Assembly (NCBI RefSeq): GCF_020037015.1
Contig: NZ_JAIQDE010000006.1
Span: 302,676-366,675, forward strand
Length of the DNA stretch: 64,000 bases
From: Corallococcus sp. AS-1-6
GTDB lineage: Bacteria; Myxococcota; Myxococcia; Myxococcales; Myxococcaceae
Direction of reading: 5' to 3'
This document shows positions 26,380-33,379 of this stretch, in pieces. A program made the position numbers and the translations under genes. Numbering within the stretch: position 1 is the stretch's first letter; every line of letters begins with the position of its first letter. The notes beneath the pieces were generated by a model. The model was given only the letters and a program-made list of their open reading frames with translations. It was not told where the DNA came from and did not search any database.

Positions 26380-28164
26380 ATGACACTGCCATCCCCCTCT
26401 TCGACCCAGGCGCTGCTCTTCAAGCTGCTCTTGCTGCGCACGCTGGTCGTCACGGTGGCGGTGGCGCCGGCCATCTACGTCGACATGCAGTTGCTGGAGG
26501 TGGACGCGAGCAACGTCGGGTTCGTGCTGGGCGTCGTCACGCCCATCGTGATTGGCGGGCTGGCGTTGGTGGTGCCCATTGGCGCGGTGGGCGCGCTGCT
26601 GCGGCACGCGGTGGAGGCGGAGGTGGGCCCCGCGGAGCGGCTGGGGCGGCTGTTGCGGCTGCCGGGCGTGCTCACGTTCGTGGAGGCGCAGTCGGGCTGG
26701 TTCCTGGGGGGCATCTTCTTCAACGGCGCCATTGGCCTGGCGCTGGACCGGCCGCCGCGCGTCATCCTGGTGGGCGTGGCGGTGGCGATGAGCGCGGGGC
26801 TCTTCAGCGCGCCCATCCTGTACATGCTCTACGAGAAGGCGCTGGCGGCGGTGACGCTGGAGGCGTTCCGCCGCGCGCCGCACGAGCGCCCCGTTGGCGA
26901 GGGGCTGTTCCTGCCCCGGCAGAGCTGGTTCCTGCCGGCCATCGTCGTGTCCGCGCTGTTGATTACGTGCATCACGAGCATCGCCACGTTGCAGTTGCGG
27001 CTGGAGAAGAACCTGTCCTCGCTGGCGGACGACCTGGAGCTGTCGGGCGAGTACCGGGGCGCGGCGCGGGTGCGCTCGCGCATCCAGCCGTTGCAGCGGG
27101 ACCTGACGCTGCCGGTGGCGTTCCTGGGCGGGTTCGCGGCGCTGGGGGCCATCTTCACGGCGGCGTGGGCGGCGCGCCGGCTGGCGCAGGGGGCGCGGGC
27201 GGTGGGGGCGTCGCTGGACGCGCTGGTGGAGGGCCGCGCGGCGCCGCCGCAGTGGGTGTCCACGGATGAGTTGGGTGATTTGTCCGCGCGCACGTGGCTG
27301 CTCTACGAGCAGTTGCAGGAGCTGCCCCGGGCGCTGAGCTCGTCCGCGGGGCACCTGGCGAAGGCGGGCACGCGGCTGACGGAGGCGAGCGACCAGCAGA
27401 ACCAGACGCTGTCGCGGCAGGCGTCCGCCATCCACCAGGCGCGCACGACAGCGCAGGAGATCCAGCAGATGTCGAAGCTGGCGGCGAGCCGCGCGGGGAG
27501 CGTCCTGCAGGTGGCGGAGCGCGCCGCGGCGATGGGCAAGCTGGGCGAGGAGTCGCTGGCGGGCACGGAGCAGGGGCTCGACGACATCCGGGGCCTGACG
27601 CACGGCTTGAACCGGCAGGTGGTGGACCTGGGCACGCGCGCCCGCGAGGTGGGCCGGGTGTCGGAGGTGGTGAAGTCGCTGGCGGACCAGTCGCACATGC
27701 TGGCCATCAACGCGGCCATCGAGGCGAGCCGCGCGGGCGAGCAGGGCCGGGGCTTCGCGGTGGTGGCGCGGCAGATGCGCGAGCTGGCGGACCAGTCCAT
27801 CAAGGCCACGGGCCAGGTGCGCGGGCTGCTGGAGGGCATGGAGACCGCCACGGGCGAGGCGGTGGTGACGGCGGACAAGAGCTCCGCGGGCGTGGAGGCG
27901 GCGCTGGTGCCGCTGCGCAAGAGCGGCGAGCGGCTGCGGGAGCTGATCAAGCTGACGCACGAGTCCGCGTCGGCGGTGCGGCAGATCGCCGAAGCGGTGG
28001 CGCAGCAGCACGCGGGCGTGGATCAGTTGTTCAGCGCGGTGAGCGAGATGGACGAGCTGATGGCCGCGACGCTGCGGCAGTTGGGCACGACGCAGGAAGC
28101 GGCGACGGCGGTGGCGCAGGCGACGGGGCAGGTGTCGGAGCTGGCGGAGCGCTACGTTTCGTAG
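26380..28164 (+). CDS. Methyl-accepting chemotaxis protein, polytopic membrane sensor
   Basis: A 594-residue receptor with an unusual sensor half. About five or six hydrophobic segments occur before residue 290 (LLFKLLLLRTLVVTVAVAPAIYV, VGFVLGVVTPIVIGGLALVV, VILVGVAVAMSAGLFSAPILYML, SWFLPAIVVSALLITCITSIA, LTLPVAFLGGFAALGAIF). This replaces the usual two helices flanking a periplasmic domain. The cytoplasmic part is a long coiled coil with the conserved signalling tip [20 protein letters not shown] near residues 440-460. It signals to a CheA/CheW array, but no che gene is adjacent; it is an orphan receptor. The ATG at 26380 precedes the first helix. Confidence 0.87.
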   Translation: MTLPSPSSTQALLFKLLLLRTLVVTVAVAPAIYVDMQLLEVDASNVGFVLGVVTPIVIGGLALVVPIGAVGALLRHAVEAEVGPAERLGRLLRLPGVLTFVEAQSGWFLGGIFFNGAIGLALDRPPRVILVGVAVAMSAGLFSAPILYMLYEKALAAVTLEAFRRAPHERPVGEGLFLPRQSWFLPAIVVSALLITCITSIATLQLRLEKNLSSLADDLELSGEYRGAARVRSRIQPLQRDLTLPVAFLGGFAALGAIFTAAWAARRLAQGARAVGASLDALVEGRAAPPQWVSTDELGDLSARTWLLYEQLQELPRALSSSAGHLAKAGTRLTEASDQQNQTLSRQASAIHQARTTAQEIQQMSKLAASRAGSVLQVAERAAAMGKLGEESLAGTEQGLDDIRGLTHGLNRQVVDLGTRAREVGRVSEVVKSLADQSHMLAINAAIEASRAGEQGRGFAVVARQMRELADQSIKATGQVRGLLEGMETATGEAVVTADKSSAGVEAALVPLRKSGERLRELIKLTHESASAVRQIAEAVAQQHAGVDQLFSAVSEMDELMAATLRQLGTTQEAATAVAQATGQVSELAERYVS

Positions 28165-28200
28165 GCTGGCCTTCCGTCTGTCATTGCGTTAGCCTTCACG

Positions 28201-28223
28201 CCGGTCGGAAAACGGCGGACCGG
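28201..28223. repeat. Inverted repeat after MCP gene
   Basis: CCGGTC (28201-28206) and GACCGG (28218-28223) are perfect arms with an 11-base spacer, 36 bases after the MCP stop. Possible terminator without a T run, or the first of three palindromes in this gap. Confidence 0.35.
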
Positions 28224-28241
28224 TTCGGTGAGCCCCGGTCA

Positions 28242-28256
28242 CTTCCATGGTGGAAG
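28242..28256. promoter_or_regulatory. Palindrome upstream of VOC gene
   Basis: CTTCCA-TGG-TGGAAG is a perfect 6-bp-arm palindrome about 75 bases before the VOC gene start. Candidate operator. Confidence 0.4.
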
Positions 28257-28297
28257 CACTTGTCCGTCTCCCTCGGGAGTCAGGACCCACGGCCCTT

Positions 28298-28319
28298 CGA
28301 AGGCACTCGTGTGCCTTCG
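28298..28319 (+). promoter_or_regulatory. Perfect hairpin at the VOC gene leader
   Basis: CGAAGGCAC and GTGCCTTCG are perfect 9-bp arms around TCGT, ending 11 bases before the ATG at 28331 and abutting the GAGG ribosome binding site. It could be an operator, or an RNA hairpin that affects translation initiation. Confidence 0.55.
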
Positions 28320-28330
28320 CGAGGTCCACC

Positions 28331-28690
28331 ATGAAGCTGAACCACCTTGATCTCCAGGTCCCCGACGTCCAGGCCACCGCCCGCTTCTTCACGCGCTACT
28401 GCGGCTTCACGTCGCACGCGAAGAACCCTGACTCGCCCGCCATCGCCATGCTCGGCGGGACGGATGGCTTCGTGCTCATCCTCCAGCGCCGCAAGCGCGA
28501 CGCCGACGTCTTCCCCGAGGACTTCCACGTCGGCTTCCTCCAGGACTCCGAGGCCCCCGTCCTCGCCTTCCATGAGCGCGTGAAGGCGGACGGCCTGGAG
28601 GTGTCCGACGTCATCCGCAACAACCGGGGCACCCTCGTCTACTGCCGCGCCCCGGGCGGCATCCTCGTGGAGGTGAGCTGCCGCCCCTGA
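28331..28690 (+). CDS. VOC/glyoxalase-like family protein
   Basis: A 119-residue vicinal-oxygen-chelate fold protein: MKLNHLDLQVPDVQATARFFTRYCGF, then FVLILQRR, then EDFHVGFLQDS and the ending YCRAPGGILVEVSC. Candidate metal ligands are H5, the His in FHVGF and the Glu in VEVSC, as in glyoxalase I and dioxygenase relatives. The substrate is unknown. ATG 28331 has GAGG upstream. Preceded by three palindromes and followed 6 bases later by the convergent nucleotidyltransferase stop. Confidence 0.85.
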   Translation: MKLNHLDLQVPDVQATARFFTRYCGFTSHAKNPDSPAIAMLGGTDGFVLILQRRKRDADVFPEDFHVGFLQDSEAPVLAFHERVKADGLEVSDVIRNNRGTLVYCRAPGGILVEVSCRP

Positions 28691-28696
28691 AAAGGA

Positions 28697-29593
28697 TCAG
28701 CCGGTGCTCTGCGAGGTGGGCCCTCCCCGGGACGTGGACCTCCACTCCCGGGAGTGCCAGTCGAGTTGCTGGGGACGCGGCAGCTTCCATTCGAGCTGAC
28801 GCACCCGGGGCAGTTCGACGGGCCTCGGTCGCGTGGCCGTCACCTTCCGGCTCACGATCCGGGTCAGGCGCATCAACTGGTCCCGGTCGAGCCGGACGCG
28901 GCCGTAGTGGGAGCGCTGGATGGCTTCCAGTTCGGCCGCGTCGATGCGGGAGCCATGATGGGCGATGTACTGCGCCAGCCGAGGCCCCAGCGCGTAGTGG
29001 AGCTTCCTCGCCGTGAGCAGGGACCGGACCACACAGAGGCCCTCGTAGGGGTTCTCCTCCAGGTTGATTTCGAGCACCTGCTCGCGCACCGCACGGAAGA
29101 AAGCGTCTCCGTATACCTGGCGAGCACGCCCCTTCCGGGTGTCCAACTCCGCGGTGACGGCCTCCACGTTGAGGAAGGTCGTCCTCGGCAGGTGCGCGAA
29201 GTCCCCTCCGGGAACGAGCCGCTGCTGGAAGGCCCACGTGGACTCCAGGGTCCAGACGTCCACCGGGAGCTTCTGGACCTGGAGTCGCAGCCCCCCGAAC
29301 CGGTTGACCCGGACCAGCTCCCGGGAGAACACCTGCCGGAGCGCATCCCCCGTCGCTCCCGCCACCACCAGGTCGACGTCCCGGGGCGCCGCCGTCGCCG
29401 ACACAGCGAGCAGGTCCCGCAGCGTGCCGCCGAAGACGAAGACCTGCCAGTCATGCTCCCGGAAGACGTCCAGGAGCGTCCGCATCGCGCCGTGCCAGGG
29501 ATGGGGCACACGGGTGACGAAGTCGCTCAGACGCCTGCGCAAGACGCCGACAGGATCGTGGATGACCGCGCTATCCGTGGGTGAGCCGCGCAT
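28697..29593 (-). CDS. PAP/CCA-like nucleotidyltransferase
   Basis: A 298-residue nucleotidyltransferase of the class II CCA/poly(A) polymerase head type. VFVFGGTLRDLLAV (GGTLRD at 55-60) and PRDVDLVVAG (D72 and D74 as metal-binding acids) are characteristic. A third acid, also expected, may lie in KLPVDVWTLES. The remainder (about 160-250) resembles the neck/body helices (EENPYEGLCVVRSLLTARKL). The last 50 residues are basic and Trp-rich and are not typical. Its start overlaps the dGTPase 3' end by 23 bases, so the two are translationally coupled. It is shorter than housekeeping CCA enzymes (about 400 aa) and lacks an HD domain of its own. The nucleotide acceptor is unknown. Confidence 0.78.
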   Translation of the reverse strand: MRGSPTDSAVIHDPVGVLRRRLSDFVTRVPHPWHGAMRTLLDVFREHDWQVFVFGGTLRDLLAVSATAAPRDVDLVVAGATGDALRQVFSRELVRVNRFGGLRLQVQKLPVDVWTLESTWAFQQRLVPGGDFAHLPRTTFLNVEAVTAELDTRKGRARQVYGDAFFRAVREQVLEINLEENPYEGLCVVRSLLTARKLHYALGPRLAQYIAHHGSRIDAAELEAIQRSHYGRVRLDRDQLMRLTRIVSRKVTATRPRPVELPRVRQLEWKLPRPQQLDWHSREWRSTSRGGPTSQSTG

Positions 29594-31019
29594 GGAGGTC
29601 GCAAGCGAAGGTGTCTGTCATTCCACAGACGTAGTCCGTCACCAACTGGTAGCGGTGGTACAGCGGAGGAAGGCTTGAGCTCTTGGAAGCGGATTCGAAC
29701 GCGGTCCGGTAGTTCCTCGACAGCAGATTGTAGACCTTGCCTTCAGGGCTCTTGTTGAACTTCTTCCAGGCTTTGCTCGTGGTGTCCACCGGGTCCGGAC
29801 AGCCATGGGCCCCCTCCCAGAAGATGTCCATCAATCCATGGATGACGCGGCGGCCCAGCGTCTCCAGGCGGAGCGTCTCCGGAGCGTTGTAGACGTGCTC
29901 GCGCCCGAACTTCTTGCACACCTCGATGAGGCGGGCCGCTCCACTGGCACTGATGAGGTCGCCCTGTGTCAGCGCCTCTCCCTGCATGAGCCGGGCGTAG
30001 TGCCGCCGGAAGGCCGCGAGGACCTCCTTCTTGGCCTCGCCAATGACCAGCGTCCGGAAGTGCTGCGCGAGGGCTTCGTCCCGAGCCCGCCCCGCCAGCG
30101 GCGTGTCCGCTTTCTCGATGTACTCATGGACACTCTTGAGGATGCGCTTCGCCAGGCCCGAGTCGTCGTTCCCCTCCAGGAAGGCTTCGACCTCATGCCA
30201 GCTCACGATGCCCTTCTTCACCCCATCCTCGAGGTCCACGGTCGCGTAGACCATGTCGTCACAGGCTTCGACGAGGTACGCGATGGGGTTGCGCGCAGTG
30301 CCCGTCCCGGTGAGCGACCGGATCCGGTCCACGAGGGGCTGCTCCGAGGCGAAATAACCGGGCTTCTTCCTGTCGGCGGGCCCCGTGTCGGACGTCTCAT
30401 CCGAAGCGGCCGTGTACTTCATCGCCGCCGACAGCGTGCCCACCGTCAGGTTCAGCCCGTAGGAGTCCGCGAGCAGTTGAAGGCGCGACACGATGCGGAG
30501 CGTCTGGGCGTTTCCTTCGAACCGCAAGAAATCATTCCGGAGCTGGCCGTCACGCGCAGGAGCCGTCTCCGCCCCGGGGTAGAGCCCCTTCCCCGTCTCC
30601 CCGAAGCTCTTCTTGAACCAACTGCTGATGGCCTCCTCGCCCGCATGACCGAATGGAGGATTTCCCAGGTCGTGAATGAGGCCGCACGTCGCCGCGATGG
30701 CTTCGATGTCGAGGACCCGTTGGCTGGAATCGATGTGGCCCTCGCGCCACATCCAACGGGCCGCGCCACGCGCGAGCCCTCGGGCCAGCGTCGAGACCTC
30801 CATGGAATGCGTCAGGCGCGTCCGGACCGCGTCGTTCGGATCCAGCGGAAACACCTGGGTCTTGTCCTTCAGGCGCCGGACCGGCGTCGAGAAGACCGTC
30901 CGGTCATAATCCCTATCGAACTCGGTCCGCCCATCGTCCTCCAGCGGCGCGGAGGCCCGTCCCCCCATGGCCTCGCGGATCCGCGTGTCACACAGCAAGG
31001 TCTTCCAATCCAACGCCAT
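29571..31019 (-). CDS. dgt: dGTPase-family dNTP triphosphohydrolase
   Basis: A 482-residue HD-superfamily dNTPase. RTRLTHSMEV (H71), GLIHDLGNPPFGHAGE (H116-D117, H125), RFEGNAQTLRI and the later VEACDDMVYATVDLEDG provide the metal site and family-specific Dgt blocks. The reaction is dNTP to deoxynucleoside plus triphosphate. Length fits E. coli Dgt (505 aa). The ATG at 31019 lies after a G-rich stretch. Its GC content is lower than most neighbours (hand counts of 67/120 at 29641-29760 and 80/120 at 30361-30480, against 82/120 in an atpD sample). Dgt-type enzymes are known both in dNTP pool control and in anti-phage defence by dNTP depletion. It is operonic with a nucleotidyltransferase. Confidence 0.9.
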   Translation of the reverse strand: MALDWKTLLCDTRIREAMGGRASAPLEDDGRTEFDRDYDRTVFSTPVRRLKDKTQVFPLDPNDAVRTRLTHSMEVSTLARGLARGAARWMWREGHIDSSQRVLDIEAIAATCGLIHDLGNPPFGHAGEEAISSWFKKSFGETGKGLYPGAETAPARDGQLRNDFLRFEGNAQTLRIVSRLQLLADSYGLNLTVGTLSAAMKYTAASDETSDTGPADRKKPGYFASEQPLVDRIRSLTGTGTARNPIAYLVEACDDMVYATVDLEDGVKKGIVSWHEVEAFLEGNDDSGLAKRILKSVHEYIEKADTPLAGRARDEALAQHFRTLVIGEAKKEVLAAFRRHYARLMQGEALTQGDLISASGAARLIEVCKKFGREHVYNAPETLRLETLGRRVIHGLMDIFWEGAHGCPDPVDTTSKAWKKFNKSPEGKVYNLLSRNYRTAFESASKSSSLPPLYHRYQLVTDYVCGMTDTFACDLHARLTHG

Positions 31020-31095
31020 GGTGTCCCCCCCGTTTCGACGACGGCGCCGAACCTACCGGGGAGGTCTGACATGGAGTGAAGGCCGGCGCGCCCCC

Positions 31096-32679
31096 TCAGC
31101 CGCTCCGGGCCATCCGGAGCGGCGCCTCTTCTCCGGCGTCCTCCATGGGCGGCACGTACGGCCAGCCCTTCAGCGGGCCCTTGCCGGCTTCACGCGTGAG
31201 GTAGTCCGCCGCGATGTTCGCGCTCTCCATGATGGTCAGGAGCCCGCTGCCCGGGTGCGTGCCTCCGCCCACGAAGTACAGCCCGTCCACCTGCGCGTTC
31301 TTCACGCGGGGCCGCAGCGGGCCCAGTTGCATCCAGGTGTGCGACAGGTTGAACACCGCGCCGCGGAACACGTTGAAGTCGTCCCTCCACGTCTCCGCCG
31401 TGAAGTAGCGCTCCGCCTTCACGTGCTCGCGCAGCCCCTTGATGCCCACCTTCTCCAGCATCTTCGGGATGCGCTCGCGCAGCGTCGCCTCCGTCTTCGC
31501 CCAGTCCACCGGGCGCGCCGTGTTGGGCGTGGGCACCAGCACGTACAACGTCGAGTGCCCCTTCGGCGCTCCCGTGCCGTCCGTCACCCCCGGGTTGCAC
31601 ACGTAGAAGGGCGGGTCGTCCACGTCCACCGTGCGGTCCTCCAGCGCGTCCTTGTCCGTGCGCCTCGCGCTCTCCGACAGGTAGATGAGGTGGTGCGGCA
31701 GGTCCGCGTACGTGGTGTCCAGCCCGTAGTACGCCATGAACGTGCTGCACGAATACTTCGCCCGCTCCAGCGCCCCGTCCGACAGGCGCGTGCCCTCGCG
31801 CAGCTCCGGGGCCAGCAGCTTCTGGGCCGCGTAGGCGAGGTCCGCGTTCACCACCACCGCGTCCGCGTCCAGCACCTCGCCGCTCGCGAGCTTCACGCCC
31901 ACCGCGCGCCCGGCCTCCGTGCGAACCTGCTCCACCGCCGTGCCCATCCGGAACGTCGCGCCCAGGTCCTGGGCGCACTTCATCATCCCTCGGGACAGCT
32001 CCCGGAACCCGCCCTGCACGTGCCACACGCCGAAGCACAGCTCGATGAACGGAATCACGCTGAACACCGAGGAGCACGTCGTCGGGTGCAGCCCCAGGTA
32101 CTTCGACGGATACGCCAGCGCGTACGTCATCCGGTCGTCGTGGAAGAACGAGTCCAACTGCTTGTACAGCGTCTGCCACGGCTTGAAGCGCAGCGTGGGC
32201 GCGAGCCGCCAGGGCGCGTAGTAGTCCAGGCTGCCCGCGTTCGTGCAGATGAACTTCTCGTACGCGAGCGCGTACTTCCGCCGCCCGTCCTCCATCCACT
32301 CCTGGAGCGCGCGCCCCTTCCCCGGCCCGAACCGCTCCAGGTCCTGGCCCATCCGCTCCAGGTCTCTCCGCGTGTCCAGGTGCGTGCCGTCCCAGAAGTG
32401 CACGCGCGTGTTCGGGTCCACCGGCACCAGCGTGACGTAGTCCTCCAGCCGCTTCCCCGCGCGCCAGAAGATCTGCTTCAGGATGCCGGGCAGTTGGAGG
32501 ATGGACGGGCCGGTGTCCACCGCGTACTCGCCGCTTTCGCCCAGCGTGAGCCCCTTCATCCGGCCGCCGGGCACCGCGTCCTTCTCCACCACGGTGACCC
32601 GGAAACCCTGCCCCGCGAGGTTGATGGCGGCCGTCAGGCCCCCCGGGCCCGCGCCCACGACGATGACGTGCTGAACCAT
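31096..32679 (-). CDS. carC: Phytoene desaturase, CarC/CrtIb-like
   Basis: A 527-residue FAD-dependent carotenoid desaturase. The dinucleotide-binding motif is VIVVGAGPGGLTAAINLAG (residues 5-24). The FAD-binding GGRMKGL follows at 38-44, and the C-terminal GLYFVGGGTHPGSGLLTIMES is the bacterial-type phytoene dehydrogenase signature. It dehydrogenates phytoene towards lycopene. M. xanthus carC, unlinked to the main car cluster, encodes such an enzyme of very similar length; orthology is likely but inferred. GTGAGG precedes the ATG at 32679. An ECF-type promoter lies about 50 bases upstream, matching light control by CarQ. Confidence 0.85.
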   Translation of the reverse strand: MVQHVIVVGAGPGGLTAAINLAGQGFRVTVVEKDAVPGGRMKGLTLGESGEYAVDTGPSILQLPGILKQIFWRAGKRLEDYVTLVPVDPNTRVHFWDGTHLDTRRDLERMGQDLERFGPGKGRALQEWMEDGRRKYALAYEKFICTNAGSLDYYAPWRLAPTLRFKPWQTLYKQLDSFFHDDRMTYALAYPSKYLGLHPTTCSSVFSVIPFIELCFGVWHVQGGFRELSRGMMKCAQDLGATFRMGTAVEQVRTEAGRAVGVKLASGEVLDADAVVVNADLAYAAQKLLAPELREGTRLSDGALERAKYSCSTFMAYYGLDTTYADLPHHLIYLSESARRTDKDALEDRTVDVDDPPFYVCNPGVTDGTGAPKGHSTLYVLVPTPNTARPVDWAKTEATLRERIPKMLEKVGIKGLREHVKAERYFTAETWRDDFNVFRGAVFNLSHTWMQLGPLRPRVKNAQVDGLYFVGGGTHPGSGLLTIMESANIAADYLTREAGKGPLKGWPYVPPMEDAGEEAPLRMARSG

Positions 32680-32727
32680 GTGCCTCACGATGCCCGGCCC
32701 CGTGCCTGCTGGCGACTGTCCCTTGAG

Positions 32728-32753
32728 GACGGCCCGCACGAAAAAGCGTTTCC
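32728..32753 (-). promoter_or_regulatory. ECF-sigma-type promoter of carC
   Basis: On the minus strand GGAAAC (32753-32748) is followed after exactly 16 bases by CGTC (32731-32728), the canonical ECF -35/-10 spacing. The start codon is 48 bases downstream. The M. xanthus carC gene is driven by the ECF factor CarQ in blue light, so this is the expected architecture. Confidence 0.7.
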
Positions 32754-32893
32754 TCCCGGGACTCCTGGCGCTCCGCCGGGCGTTGGCTCCAGGCCGCCCC
32801 CCGCTCCCTCCCCCCCGGAGCGTTCTCTGGAAGACGGGCCAACATCCTGAATCCCCAGGGCGCCCTCCCTCCTGTAGCCTGCGACGCGCATCC

Positions 32894-33379
32894 ATGAATC
32901 CCCCCTCGGAGGCCCGCCCACAGGAAGTCCTGCTGTTCACCCTGGAGCGGCAGCGCTATGGCCTGCCCGTGGAGGATGTGCGCGAGCTGGTGCGCGCCGC
33001 GCGCCTCACGCCCCTGCCCCGGGCCCCCGACGTGGTGGAGGGCCTGCTCAACCTGCGCGGCGAGCTGCTGCCCGTGCTGGACCTGCGGCGCCGCTTCCGC
33101 CACCCCGCTCGCGCCCTGTCCCCCATGGACCACTTCATCGTCGCCTCCGCCGGGGGACGGCCGGTGGCGATGCGCGTGGACCGGGCCGAGGGGCTGCACG
33201 CCGTCACCCCCGGGGAGTGGGACCCGTCCCCCAGGGAGCTGCCGGGCGTGGGGTACGTGGCCGGGGCCGCGAAGCTCCCGGACGGGCTGGTGCTCGTGCA
33301 CGACCTGCGCTCGTTCCTCTCCGAGGCGGAGGCCCTGCAACTCGACACCGCGCTCGGAGCCCTTCCGGAGCCCGCTTGA
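32894..33379 (+). CDS. CheW-like coupling protein (WspB-like)
   Basis: A 161-residue CheW-domain protein: VLLFTLERQRYGLPVEDVRELVRAARLTPLPRAPDVVEGLLNLRGELLPVLDLRRRF is the classical CheW core, including the NLRGELLPV block. It couples an MCP to CheA. First gene of an operon whose order is CheW, CheR-TPR, CheW, MCP, CheA-REC and CheB. Its stop overlaps the next start (TTGA). Divergent from carC. Confidence 0.9.
   Translation: MNPPSEARPQEVLLFTLERQRYGLPVEDVRELVRAARLTPLPRAPDVVEGLLNLRGELLPVLDLRRRFRHPARALSPMDHFIVASAGGRPVAMRVDRAEGLHAVTPGEWDPSPRELPGVGYVAGAAKLPDGLVLVHDLRSFLSEAEALQLDTALGALPEPA

Noticed and set aside
28697..29593. CD-NTase (CBASS) enzyme
   Set aside because: The motif is GGTLRD with a DVD pair, typical of poly(A)/CCA head domains, not the GS-x-x-x DxD of CD-NTases, and no CBASS effector is adjacent.
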